Below, piece by piece: positions 53,686 to 64,000 of a stretch of 64,000 bases of DNA. The stretch's first letter is position 1. Every line of letters starts with the position of its first letter. The translations under genes were made by a program, and so were the position numbers. Origin of the DNA: Druceiella hillmani (taxonomy: Eukaryota; Arthropoda; Insecta; Lepidoptera; Hepialidae); NCBI GenBank assembly GCA_039881145.1, contig JAYKKI010000060.1, positions 11,184,501 through 11,248,500 on the forward strand, read 5' to 3'. The notes below the pieces were generated by a model that saw only the letters and a program-made list of their open reading frames with translations, was not told the origin of the DNA and made no database searches.

Positions 53686-55640
53686 AGAAAAAATGTCAAA
53701 ATTAATCATTAGTAATAATCAAAAACTCGGAGTGTGCACTTTCCTTTTCATCAATGAGTTAGGCATTTGAAATTTATATATTAGGCATAGTCATCACAAT
53801 AGTGTCATATTGTTAAACACTTTTGAAAGGATGAGTTTCTTTGTTAAATATTATTCAATTATCTGGAATTAAATAGAAACCAACACATTTTTTTGATAAT
53901 TATAGTTTCTTTCTCAGAGTAGAATTTAAAAATTATTAAGTATGTTTAGTAAGTCATTGCAGACGATGCTTACATTCTTCATTAAAATTAAGTCTGTATT
54001 GCTTTCTAAAATTCCAATAAATTTTGTAAGGACTTCACGCTGACATAACTAAACCCATTTTAATATTAATTTCAACGGGGCTAATGATTCAAATCACAAC
54101 CTAGGTAAACTTTTATCCCGTTGGAATATTCCCTTCGAAGACTGAGATTGAATTACTAGCGATCATTTTCATTTGTTTAATGTTGGGTTTGAGATATAAT
54201 ATAGTTTCAATTTGTTCAAGGGTACTTTTTCGATGTAAATGTTATTACATTAAAAAAACTCCGCCGCATTATGGAAAATCTATACCATTAAAGCCACGGT
54301 AAATTATTTTTAAATAGAATAAGGAAATATTGCGCGAGATATATAAAAAATAGACTTCTTTATTGAGAAAGAAAAATGTAATAATCCATGTGAATCTTTA
54401 TATAATGGTCATTTATATAAAAATAATATGAAATCAAGTAAATAATGAACACAAGGCATTGACATTGGATTCAAAATCAATGCCTTAACTTGAAATAATT
54501 AACCGTAACATTCTGTTCTCTGATAAGATACCAGACTAGATAGAGTCCGTTCTAAGATCGTCAGTAATTATTAATGATCTAAAATAAAATAAAATGTTAA
54601 TATTGATATCAAAGATAGTATCGGTAAAATATATAAAGGACACCATATACCATATATAAGCTAGCTACCTTTATAAAAGATGGTATAAATAGGTCACAGT
54701 TTAGATACTCAGAAGTACATTAATGTTTTCTGTAAAAAAAATAAGTTATATACGTGTTTCTCGTTTCAATGTTAAACATATTAAGCAACAAAAGAACAGC
54801 GAGAACATAATGCGAAGAATAGTAGTCAGGAAAATAGAATTCCTCATATACTGTTAGACCTTCCCCAATTATCATAGACAATAACAGGGTATTATAATAA
54901 TTTTCGCATTATTTTAACCCGAAACTTCTAAATGATTGTGCGATGTTTCCATGATTAATTGGAAAATGAGTTTTTGAAACAAGCTATGAAACTTTTGTTC
55001 GTTATTTCGTAATTATTCAACTAATAATCAAAGCAGAGAAATTAATCTCAAACTTGTTTAAATTGGCTACTGAACTTTGATATGCAAAATACTTTAGATT
55101 AAATAATAAATCTCTTTTGTATTATCTAATCAATTTAAATCTTTTGTAGTATTAAATAACAAATCTCTTTTGTTTTATAAACATAGTGATATTTTTTCTT
55201 ATTGCTATTTCAAATTAATTGACACTTGATATTTAATAAGGCAATAAAATTTGCCTTGGAAAATCAAAAACAATCGACAAAGTCTGATTAAAATTTATTT
55301 TATGTTTCTTTTTTTATCAGACTGTATAGAAATTGTAAAGAAAAAGTATAGTTAGGTGGAATATAATTAGAAACATTGAGTTAAAAAAACATGTCCGTTT
55401 ATCGCATAATTATTATTAGTGATTTAAATATATATCATCGTCAATTTCCATAGATATGCGTTGTACTCGAATAAAAACATTCCTTTCAATAATTCTCATT
55501 CATGATTTTCATTAATTTTTTATTTTATTTATCTTTTTCTAACAGTCTTTCCAAAACATATACTTTAATATTTTGTTATAAATAATCGTTAAAACAGGAA
55601 AAAATCGTTGTATAATAATTTCCATTACCACGACAGCTAT
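53686..55640. other. AT-rich DNA specific to unit 2, no gene recognised
   Basis: This stretch has no counterpart in unit 1. A possible VNV-like echo lies at 54228 (TTTTTCGATGTAAATGTTATT) without an acceptor. Confidence 0.4.
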
Positions 55641-55654
55641 GTTTCGGTCCTGAT

Positions 55655-55731
55655 TTAGTCTTTTCTGTCATATTTCACTATAAACTTTGCTCTGACTGCG
55701 TCCATAAATACTCTGTGATAAATGTTTGTGC
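55655..55731 (-). pseudogene. conserved minus-strand coding block (unit 2)
   Basis: Reads GTNIYHRVFMDAVRAKFIVK and on to TAA. The TTTAG just before it is a plausible acceptor aligned with the one in unit 1 (24159). The codon-level similarity is described at 24094-24342. The 35-nt upstream segment (CATTTAG|...GCGCATGA|GTAAAT, about 55811-55845) reads LMEQSNNYAAH and matches ENNNFAAY in unit 1, so it is a further microexon candidate. Confidence 0.42.
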
Positions 55732-55859
55732 CTAAATTTTGTCCCTATTTTGTACCAACGACTCCCACAGCAAGTAGGGCGCCACAATTTAGTTCTTTGA
55801 AACATTTACGTAATATTTACTCATGCGCTGCATAATTATTACTTTGCTCCATTAGCTAA

Positions 55860-56420
55860 ATGATATTGATCTACGGGATCAAGAATATCGAAAATAATTA
55901 GGACGATGAATCAATGAATATGCCGGTCTCTCTAACTTATACCGTTTAAGCAATGTACCCCGATTTTTCTTATATTTTCATCCCTGCTCATTCACTATAC
56001 ATTGTAACGTATTTACGCAAAACTTATAATTTTTCTCAAAGTATGATATTTTCAACCAAAGAATTACAATTAAAATTGAACGTGTGGCCCCAAAACTTAA
56101 GTCAAACACTTTTCTATTTGTGTAACCAATATATGGCACTTAAATCAATGTATTTGCCCTAAATGTCCATTACACTGTAACAAGGAAAACTCTGTGAAGA
56201 AATATATGTATAACACAAGTCATTAAATGCTAAATTAATTGTATTTTATCACGTCTAAAATAATTGCTGCTTACGTAGTCTATAGCATAATCTACAATAC
56301 AAAATAAATTTTGTTCTGACGATGGGAGTAAGCTACAAATTCTATTTTAAGTTTACCTGTTATTCAATCTTGGAAATAAGCATGACCTTTGTCTATTTTT
56401 TTGCTGCAAATGACGGAATT
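55860..56420. other. conserved block shared with 24.4-24.6 kb
   Basis: Homologous to unit 1 (GCCGGTCTCTCTAACTTA, AAATTGAACGTGTGGCCCCA). No clear exon. Confidence 0.4.
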
Positions 56421-56533
56421 TTATATTATTCTAGACGTACGTAATATATTATTTGAAAATTTTTCCGAGAATGGATAACTGCCAGTCTCTCGTATTTCGT
56501 AGAAAACATTCTTTCCCGCGGTACGGCACATAC

Positions 56534-56610
56534 CGTTTGATTCATGTTCTCTATTTTTAGTCAAAGATTTAAAGCAAAATTCTATTAATTTGGTCTTTTT
56601 GGGTTTTCCT
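56534..56610 (-). CDS. candidate 77-nt exon
   Basis: Minus strand: strong acceptor (TTTATTTACCCTCAACAG) and strong donor (TCAAACG|GTATGT). The segment between is open in phase 2 in, phase 1 out, reading GKPKKTKLIEFCFKSLTKN then REHESN. The frame stays open and protein-like past the donor to 56421 (CRTAGKNVFYEIRETG), so it might instead be unspliced coding or element-derived sequence. Unit 1 lacks this piece: about 400 bp are extra here. Confidence 0.38.
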
Positions 56611-56689
56611 CTGTTGAGGGTAAATAAAATTTCGATAGTTATTGAAAATCTCCTTGTTACCAAAGGCGGAAATTTATTTATGCCTTCAA

Positions 56690-56905
56690 TGTTTAGAACC
56701 TCTAGCTAGAAACTTCAAAGTTATTTTATACTGTTTAACAAACCGCTGCCAATCGGTCATTGCTAGATTCCCTAGCGTAAACCCAGGATTTTTTTTTATT
56801 TTTGCTGGCATTCCGTTGGGAATATTTGATAAAAGATCCCCTGGTGCAAACTTTAAATGGTATTTTTTTGTATTTTGACTGGTGAACTGTTGCGAAATTC
56901 CTTTT
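56690..56905 (-). CDS. in-frame 23-residue repeat segment (unit 2)
   Basis: Minus-strand frame 56686-56919 contains repeats of about 23 residues: KFAPGDLLSNIPNGMPAKIK, then GFTLGNLAMTDWQRFVKQYK, then KFLARGSKH and stop. Each corresponds to a ~68-69-bp DNA unit homologous to the eight-unit array at 24.7-25.2 kb (RIALGILAMN, RFALGNTVSN). Keeping one frame over about three units while the DNA diverges suggests coding ancestry. No known repeat family was recognised and the splice borders are unknown. Confidence 0.42.
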
Positions 56906-57180
56906 AAGCATGATATCAAAACTAAATGAAATTATCAATTAGGTGGAATATATTTTCACTTGGCATACTAAAACATCAAATGGCTACCGTATTGTTATAT
57001 AAAATCCCTTAAAATATTTTGGTTACAATTACTCAAAAATACCTAGAAACGGGAACATGAAATTTGGCTTACTCTAAAAGGAGACAGTGAGATAGAGACT
57101 AAAACTCGCATTAAAATTGCCGGCAGTGTTTTAGAAAAATAATAATGGTGATATTTTAATAAATCTTTGCTATTTTAATT
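56906..57180. other. AT-rich DNA, no gene recognised
   Basis: No supportable feature. Confidence 0.45.
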
Positions 57181-57183
57181 CAA

Positions 57184-57337
57184 TCTTTGCTAATATCCCA
57201 CCTGAAGATGTTGTAATACAAAGAAACCTAGGTCGTGGTAAAGAAATTAAAGAAAGTAGAAATAATACTACATCACGTAGTTTCATTTGATTGTGAATAA
57301 TGAATTTGTACAAAATTAACGCCAAATATATTCAACC
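57184..57337 (+). repeat. CTGAAGATG-hairpin-GAAAC repeat, copy 4
   Basis: The best-preserved copy: CTTTGCTAATATCCCACCTG, AAGATGTTGTAATACAAAGA, AACCTAGGTCGTGGTAAAGA, CACGTAGTTTCATTTGATTG and AAATTAACGCCAAATATATT. Confidence 0.88.
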
Positions 57338-57654
57338 TTGATAGAAATAAGTCAATTTCATTTCTTTTACCTGTCATGTATAACATAATAGTTATTAGCT
57401 TTTTGTTGTATTTTATCTACCCTCAAATTGTTGTAGGAAGCTTATTCTTGTTTATATTTAAAAACCCATGAAGAAAAAATATTTATATGAAAAGACAGAA
57501 CAGACAGAAGTGTCAGTTTACAGACGTTTATCACATTTTTCAAAATTTGTATAATAACCCATAAAAACGAAAACAATTTTAAAACTTTAAAAATAAATTC
57601 GCCTAAACATGAAAAATCATTGTAAATTAAAATTTATTATTTTATCCAGATACA

Positions 57655-57780
57655 ATGAAACTACTCCAGCAAACACTTGTCAAGCAACAAGTGTTTTTAA
57701 ATAAGAGTGTTTCAATATCTGCCTTCTCTCGCCCTTCGCCGAATGTAAATATTGATAGAACAATTAAACACGAAACGGCG
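57655..57780 (+). pseudogene. VNI-type exon relic (unit 2, 3' part)
   Basis: An open frame from ATG 57655 reads through NVNIDRTIKHET. The VNIDR codons differ from 28.3 kb only at third positions. A pyrimidine-rich tract (CTGCCTTCTCTCGCCCTTCG) precedes it where the 50.6-kb exon has its acceptor, but the AG is lost. The donor position has GGCGAA. Confidence 0.42.
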
Positions 57781-57852
57781 AAAATTAATTCACTATGTTT
57801 TCATTATTTAACCCTGATATTTCAAGAATTATTTAACCAAATGTTTATTTAA

Positions 57853-58296
57853 AATTTTAAACGACTTTCAAAAAATTCAAACAAGTTTAAGGAAATAAAT
57901 GTTAGCAGAAAACAAGATAAATAAAAAGCCGTAACTAATTCCTAGTCCAATCAAATGTTATACTTTCAAAATCTAAAGCCTTATTTAATACTGCCCTGAG
58001 CCTACAAACTAAATGAAGTAATGGATATTTTTATTTCTACGTGTCTTGCTATAGGTAAAAAATATATAAATTTGGATTATCGGTTTTACATAGTCTTAAT
58101 ATCAAAAATGGGCGAATTATAATGAAATACCAAATATTTTTATGTATGGTAATATTATGGATTTTAATTAGATATTGTAACGTCGTATCAAAAGGACTAT
58201 AGAAGTAAGCAGTATTATTGTTTTCTTAAGTTTCCTGATTTACGTTATTACATACTGCTGATGACAATGCTACTCAAACACCTTTCCCCATTTCAG
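57853..58296. other. AT-rich DNA with a donor-like site
   Basis: GACTATAGAA|GTAAGCAG at 58208 is a strong donor sequence without a convincing exon before it. Confidence 0.35.
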
Positions 58297-58335
58297 GTGT
58301 TCGAGTTGTGAGTTGCTGTATCGCATCCCTTCTGA
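58297..58335 (+). pseudogene. terminal-exon counterpart (unit 2)
   Basis: Acceptor CCTTTCCCCATTTCAG, then VFEL, TGA, VAVSHPF and TGA. The final TGA is at the same position as in unit 1 (29291-29329). The internal TGA replaces CGA of unit 1, so this copy is broken. Confidence 0.48.
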
Positions 58336-59365
58336 ATTAGTCAGTCACCTTATAAGTATTTTACGAATATTGTTATATAATCTTACTAGTGATCTCCATC
58401 CTGACTTCGTACGACCTTACTTTGTACGACAATAATCGAGTTAAAATTGTTTGATAAATATTTATTCTTAGATGAACCTAATACTGCGCTGTATTTTAAT
58501 TAACGAAAATGTAAAACATTATCATAACTTAGATCAGTAAAATATCCTGCATATAAATTTAATCAACTACATGTTGGAATTTATGGCAGATGCTTATGTT
58601 TTCGTGATTTTTAATGTATTTCTCTTTATATAATAATTCTGTTTTCTTTTATGAATTATTTTCCGGATTACTGCAATGTAAAAATGCAACATATATTTGT
58701 TCATTTGAAAAGCATTATTGCCTAAATATAAACCCTTCCATTACTTTCCGTTCCTCCTTTCCGTGAGCGAATACGTCGGATTGACTGTTAGCAAATTTAA
58801 ATTGTTTACTTGGGCTTATTTTCAGGAACGCTTACATTTTCGTTCAAATTTTAAAAAGTGACGTAATTTTTATCTACAAAAAAACACATCCAATGACTGT
58901 AACGTTTGTCTTGACAAGGATCCATAAATTGCTCGCTACGCCATAAAATATATGTGACGCTGATGAAGAGATAAAATGTTATAAGAAGCAAACACTATAC
59001 AAACAATTTTTTTAACTTGAAAATAGTTACTGTGCCTTATCCAAAAATATAGATATTTGAACTTTTTTCCGACAGCATTCATAACATTATAAAGAATTTG
59101 TTATTTTTTCTCAACAACATTTGAAATTTGTGTATTGTTAATTTGGCAGTAAAAATTGGATTACATTATAATTTTACAAGTCAATCAAGGAGTGACTGCT
59201 GTTATCACCAAGTAATTAATGTTGGTGAATTTAAACAAATAATGAAATGAATTGATCATTTATTGTACAATTTTTGTATCATATCTCAACGTGAAAGTGA
59301 ACAAAGAAATCAAACATCGTTTATTGTTATATATAGACTTTTTCAAACTTTCGCGATTCGAACAC
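58336..59365. other. downstream DNA conserved with unit 1
   Basis: Conserved blocks at 58600-58720 and 59060-59300 (see 29330-30245). No gene called. Confidence 0.45.
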
Positions 59366-59506
59366 ATATTTTATTTGATTTGACTCGGGTTTTTTCGCGG
59401 TAATTATATATTATCTAGGTTATGTACTTAGTATATATAATATCTAGGTTCACTCATTAAATATATAATTACCGCGAAAAAACCCGAGTCAAATCAAATA
59501 AAATAT
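59366..59506. repeat. 47-bp perfect inverted repeat with 47-nt loop
   Basis: Arms 59366-59412 and 59460-59506 are exact reverse complements (core GACTCGGGTTTTTTCGCGGT). The loop carries TATCTAGGTT twice. Perfect arms of this length imply a recent foldback/MITE-like insertion or inverted duplication. A transcript would form a long hairpin. It has no counterpart at the matching place in unit 1 (about 30.2 kb). Confidence 0.96.
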
Positions 59507-60500
59507 TGTTATATAATACAGTTAAACAAAAGTCGACATAATGGATTATCAAACAACTCAACAGAAGACATTAAATTAGTCTTAAAGCTGCAAACACTTC
59601 ATAATGAATAATAGATATAACCACACTAAATCAATTCATAAAAGCATTTTGCTCAACAATACAAAAATTAGCCACTTTTTTACTATGCATTTTTTATGTT
59701 TGAGAATATGCAATTAAAATAATCTACTCATTACAGAGTCAAATTAATGTATTAAAGTATATGTCAATAATTATACAGCATATACACCTATTAATTACGC
59801 TATAGCACTATGGAAACTATAATCTATTGTACTGACAACACGGAGTGTCAATCGAATTACTGGTTGTTTTTGAAATACTACCTAAAACTTATTATAACCT
59901 TAATAAGAATAATATTATTAATGAACACCCGGTTTATGTATGTGGGTGTATCTGCATGTATCACGTTACGTATTTGAACGCACGCGTATCTTTATGTGCA
60001 TGCACATGCGCGGGAAAGTTTACGGGTACGGACGCGAATAAAGGCACACAAGGCAATCTCGTGCATATGAGTGCTATCACTGTTCCTATGACATCAATTT
60101 AAAGTTAATTTGACTAATTCTCCTGACGCTATTTCATTATAAAATAACAATTTATTTTACGACTGAAAACCTTGAAATGGGGTATTTCTCAGTCCCACCT
60201 AACTTTCCTGGAAACAAAGCATTACATAATATTAGCAAATCTATATATTATAATAACCGTAGCCCTAAGCGGTAGACTTGCTAGAACCCTAAGATCCGAT
60301 AGATTAATTAATCTGGGGTAATATATCCTCTCAATTTCATATCGTTTCTCTTGAAATATTCCAAACTGTCAGTTGCCAAGAATATTCAAGTTTTAAAAGT
60401 AAATATTACAGACTTGTTTTTCATGCAGTATTCTTAAGCAAATATCATAGTTCCATTTTTGTCATTGTAAACTTACATTTCCATTCAAATAAAAGCGAAT
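59507..60500. other. right end of unit 2, no gene recognised
   Basis: Contains the diverged relative (59930-60065) of the GC-rich tandem repeat at 30.4-30.7 kb and the block GGTAGACTTGCTAGAACC (60271-60288), shared with 30.93 kb. Similarity to unit 1 fades after about 60.45 kb. Confidence 0.5.
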
Positions 60501-62175
60501 AAAAAATGGTAAATTTTCCAATTATGAATAAAAACACTCAAATTTCAACTCAAAACTTCAAACTCATTCACAATTTAATTTTAAATATTTTCTCAATGTT
60601 TGCCTTAAATCGATTTTCATCACAGAAACTCTTCGAAAAAATTATTATATGTATTTTTTCAAAAGTTTTCATGGACTTTTAAATTTTTGGGTGTATTAAA
60701 AAATTACATAAATATACATTTATTTAGAGCCATGAATCAAAATATTTACACTTTGAAACTTTTCTAAGCCATTACGGTTAACATTAATAATTGGTGAAAA
60801 TTTAATATTAATTTTCCTACATAAAATTTAATAAAGGCGCTTTTGTAGCTGTTACGTTAACTGATATTCCTTCGAAATTTTTTGACAATGCCCCAAAAAG
60901 TTTCAAAGCCTTAATTTTTTATTTTATTTCAAAAGAAAAAATAATATTATCAAATTTATTTCTCCAAAAACCCCAAGTTCCTCTTTAGAAACTTATCCAC
61001 ATAAAGTGATGACAAATATGCAGCCAATTCCTTTTGCAGCTTTGCCAGAAAAGTGTAGATAGTGATTAGTACTTTGTTGAAGATTTATTGCATATAATAT
61101 ATTTCACACGCATTCAGCGTTATCGCGACCCCATGATATATAAAACTCCTAACTTTTTTCTGACATGACTGTAGTTGTTCACCTTAAATACATGTTTGCA
61201 TGCATTGACTTATTAAAATTTCTTTAGTGTATTATAGGAAATGTTTTATATTGACTTGATCTCGAGACAAAATTTTTAATTGCGCGGCTATATGCAATAA
61301 ACTTCGTGAAAAAATATCTACAAAAATTCCAATTTACAGATTGTTTAATTTTTAAAGACTGCATTAACTGAGCGAGCTGATAATGATATTATTATGCTAT
61401 TGCATTTTTGGTAATAAACACAAAATGGCAGACTTCGTTCGTGAAGGTAAAAATAAATATCAAAAAACTACAATCAAATAGATTAATTGGACCCGTATGA
61501 CGTCTGAGCTCGCCGCTAGTGCATACATAAAAGGTATATTTTGTTTCATTTCCAATGTTATCCTTATTTTTTTGATGTTTTGATTGTATCATTACGTCAT
61601 TTGGCGCTAAGTAAATTTTCTTAGGTTCAATTAAAGTAAAACTAAATATTTTGTTTAATAACACTTCAGGAAAATAATTCCATTTATTTAAAAATAATTC
61701 TTATATTACATGTCTTGAAATTAATACTAAATATAGAATTATTTTATTAATGTGGCGATACGACTTTTTTTCGTCTTTTTACGTTTCTTGCATCGGAGTA
61801 TGGAAATATTGTTTAACAAGTGAGTATTTCAACTTATATAGGAAAAATTACTGTTATTTTAAACAAATTTTGTCAAGTTTTTTATTTACTCAGAGTATTT
61901 CTTGCGCTATTTTTGGCAATAAGTTGCCAATTTCCAACCTCAGTATCAAATTGTGTTCAATGTTATTTGTACATCTTTTTGCTTACCTTCGTACAAAATT
62001 ACTTTAAAAACTTCAAAAAGATTCCACTAAAAACTTTTGGTATTGAACTTTTATTGCGTATGGTACTGGGTTGTAAAATAAATTCGATTTCAGAATGTAT
62101 TCCACAACTCAGCAGCAAATGCACATATTGATGAAAACTTCATCAGTAAGCGCGTTTAAACGTCTTCTCAAAAAA
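60501..62175. other. AT-rich DNA, no gene recognised
   Basis: Frames at 61392-61664 (minus) and 61750-62131 (two overlapping plus frames) lack motifs, splice logic or paralogs. LLRVFLALFLAISCQFPTSV at about 61879-61938 is signal-peptide-like but sits in the middle of a frame. Confidence 0.4.
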
Positions 62176-62177
62176 TG

Positions 62178-62180
62178 TAC

Positions 62181-62259
<79 letters not shown>

Positions 62260-62270
62260 TATATTTATAT
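62178..62270. repeat. (CA)n(TA)n microsatellite
   Basis: About 40 bp CA followed by TA with one TGTA interruption. Confidence 0.98.
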
Positions 62271-62635
62271 AATTCTTATAATGCGAACAAAAATTACAAT
62301 TTTCCTCGATGGCGTAGACTATAAATCTGAAAGCATTTAGTTTTGAAGGGCAACAACGACAAAGTTACATTTTACTTAAAGTAAACTTTGATGGAATATT
62401 TAAATACGTAAGACTGGAAGTAGAAGTTAAGATTTCGTCTGTGTAACCGTGAAAAAGTATTTTGACTTATACCTCAATATTTTGTGAATTACTGGCTCAA
62501 GTGTTTGTTGAATATCTCCCATTCACCTTGGTGAGAAACAAACAATATTCGGAAAATGAAAGTTGGTTGGAACCAAATGAAATGGAACACTAAGATTTTC
62601 TTTAACCTTTTTTAACTTTAATCTCTCGAATTTTT
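62271..62635. other. AT-rich DNA, no gene recognised
   Basis: No supportable feature. Confidence 0.5.
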
Positions 62636-62637
62636 CT

Positions 62638-62682
62638 ATATACATATATACAACCATATATATATATTTCTATATACCAGAT

Positions 62683-62739
<57 letters not shown>

Positions 62740-62741
62740 CG
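62638..62741. repeat. (TA)n(CA)n(TA)n microsatellite
   Basis: Compound dinucleotide array. Confidence 0.97.
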
Positions 62742-63769
62742 ATTATCCGCTTTTATATGAACAAAATTATAAGGAACATTTTTCCACAATATTCTTACTT
62801 TTTGATAATACTTTATAGCTACTATAAATTTGTAAATATTTCGATCCTATGTCAAATGGAACCTCCATGTTAAGAAGGCAGAAGGATATTTAAAATCTAC
62901 AAAAATAAACGATGTGCTATGAAATTTTATAGTTCTTCAAGAAAGTCATCTCAGATATGTGTGTATTAATATATCATAAGACTTAATAACACCATGTTAA
63001 GGGACATAAATATAAATAGAATATATATACAATTTTGCTCATGTCGACTTAATTGGCGTTTTGGATTAAAGTAAATTCCGTTTTTACTGATCAGTTCCTT
63101 ATTTCCGAAGTTTTTTTAATCCAAAAGCGATCGTGAGGGCATTCAAAACAGCAGCCGTTGTGCGTAAATCGTGATTTTTTGGTAAACTATAATAAAAGTG
63201 AATGAGATAATCAATCATGAGATAACTTTGACATATTATCTCTAGATTCTGAAATAATTTGTTAATAATAATTTTACTTAAACGTAAAGTAAAATTCGCA
63301 AAAACCTATAAAATTTCATCAACCTTTTCTTCTATGTATTAGTTGATATTTTTGACCACCCCTATCGTTCAATAAATTTATCCTTTATGAATAAATCGCA
63401 GGTTTACACAAAGTAGCCATCCCTACTCAGTATCCAGGAATGCCAGAATTTGTGAGAAAATGACAATTTTGAACGAGATGTGAAAATTCTAATTTCCTGA
63501 AAATCATGAGAATAATTTTCGTGAGGTTTAACGGACTTGTTCTGCCTAAAATATTAGTTTTTCATTAAAATTTGGACTGAAGCAAATTAACAAAACTTCA
63601 GAGCGAAAAATTTAGCGTAATTGAAAAATAATAATCTTTTTCAGTAGAAATACATTTTTAGGTGAGTTATATAAATGTCTAATTTGTTACTTTTATTTTA
63701 TTCTGAAACACAATTATACTTCAGCCCATATCGTCGAACTAATAAAAATATACCAAAATTATAATTTAG
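62742..63769. other. AT-rich DNA, no gene recognised
   Basis: A short echo of the 5.2-6.1 kb repeat (ATTCGCAAAAACCTAT at about 63294) is the only item of note. Confidence 0.4.

Positions 63770-63849
<80 letters not shown>
63770..63849. repeat. (TA)n microsatellite
   Basis: About 80 bp of uninterrupted TA. Confidence 0.98.
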
Positions 63850-63853
<4 letters not shown>

Positions 63854-64000
63854 GTAGCCAGTTTTAATTTTTTAATTGTAACAATGACAAAATATTAGCA
63901 TTGGAATTTTAAAAACTGGCTGCATTAACCGTCTTTGCCAATTTGACCAACTTGAGCAATTTTGCCAACTTGAGTAATTTTGCTAGATAATCTAACCACT
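63850..64000. repeat. short 18-bp reiteration at right edge
   Basis: TTGCCAATTTGACCAACTTG, AGCAATTTTGCCAACTTG and AGTAATTTTGC repeat a ~18-bp theme at about 63936-63983. It may continue beyond the window. Confidence 0.6.

Larger units (their letters stand above)
41865..60500. repeat. paralogous segment, unit 2
   Basis: Colinear diverged counterpart of unit 1 (about 7.6-31 kb). Where coding signals can be compared, unit 2 usually carries the broken version (first exon with TGA, GYEV exon with TGA, terminal exon with TGA). It holds the best-preserved exon pair at 50.6-50.8 kb. About 2.5 kb between 53.0 and 55.6 kb has no counterpart in unit 1. Confidence 0.7.

Noticed and set aside
61392..62131. 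Overlapping open frames on both strands, one with a signal-peptide-like stretch
   Set aside because: No codon-level conservation or splice logic; the hydrophobic stretch is internal to a frame.

Overview
The window looks like a very AT-rich invertebrate, most likely insect, nuclear chromosome. It has long (TA)n and (CA)n microsatellites, decayed DNA transposons (a mariner, a Mutator-like element, Helitron-like ends, a foldback element) and short exon-like islands with GT..AG borders. There are no operons, ribosome-binding sites, rRNAs or convincing tRNAs. No open frame of normal gene length exists and no host gene could be named, so coding calls are candidate exons only, with no transcript behind them.

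Layout. About 0.9-2.4 kb holds a minus-strand series of candidate exons, including a tandemly duplicated pair of microexons (38 nt + 40 nt). A mariner relic lies at 3.7-4.7 kb and local tandem duplications at 5.2-6.1 and 7.6-8.0 kb. From about 7.6 to 31 kb (unit 1) and from about 41.9 to 60.5 kb (unit 2) the window carries two old, diverged, colinear copies of the same segment in direct orientation. Matching landmarks are 7.8/41.9, 10.5/45.7, 11.3/47.3, 22.8/51.5, 23.6/52.9, 24.1/55.7, 25.1/56.8, 28.3/57.7, 29.3/58.3, 30.0/59.2 and 30.9/60.3 kb. Each unit starts, on the plus strand, with a signal-peptide-like first exon (intact at 11.3 kb, broken by a stop at 47.3 kb) and ends with a matching short terminal exon (29.3 and 58.3 kb). 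Between them sit plus- and minus-strand microexon candidates, two exon-like tandem arrays (19.8-20.8 kb and 24.7-25.2 kb) and transposon debris.

The most interesting reading is a cluster of fast-evolving, secreted, microexon genes that grows by exon, exon-pair and segment duplication. That architecture is known from insect effector families such as the aphid/coccid 'bicycle' genes, and from schistosome micro-exon genes. Membership in either is inference and is not shown by sequence similarity here. The cleanest evidence is a pair of 43-nt exons at 50.64 and 50.77 kb with good splice sites on both sides and only synonymous or conservative changes between them.

Other items are a dispersed repeat with a CTGAAGATG-hairpin-GAAAC core (four copies plus a degenerate fifth), perfect palindromes at 3.3, 36.9 and 59.4 kb, a roughly 1-kb inverted-repeat element at 25.9-26.9 kb, tRNA-like SINE fragments, and thirteen large microsatellites. 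The remaining sequence is AT-rich intron or intergenic DNA in which I see no gene.
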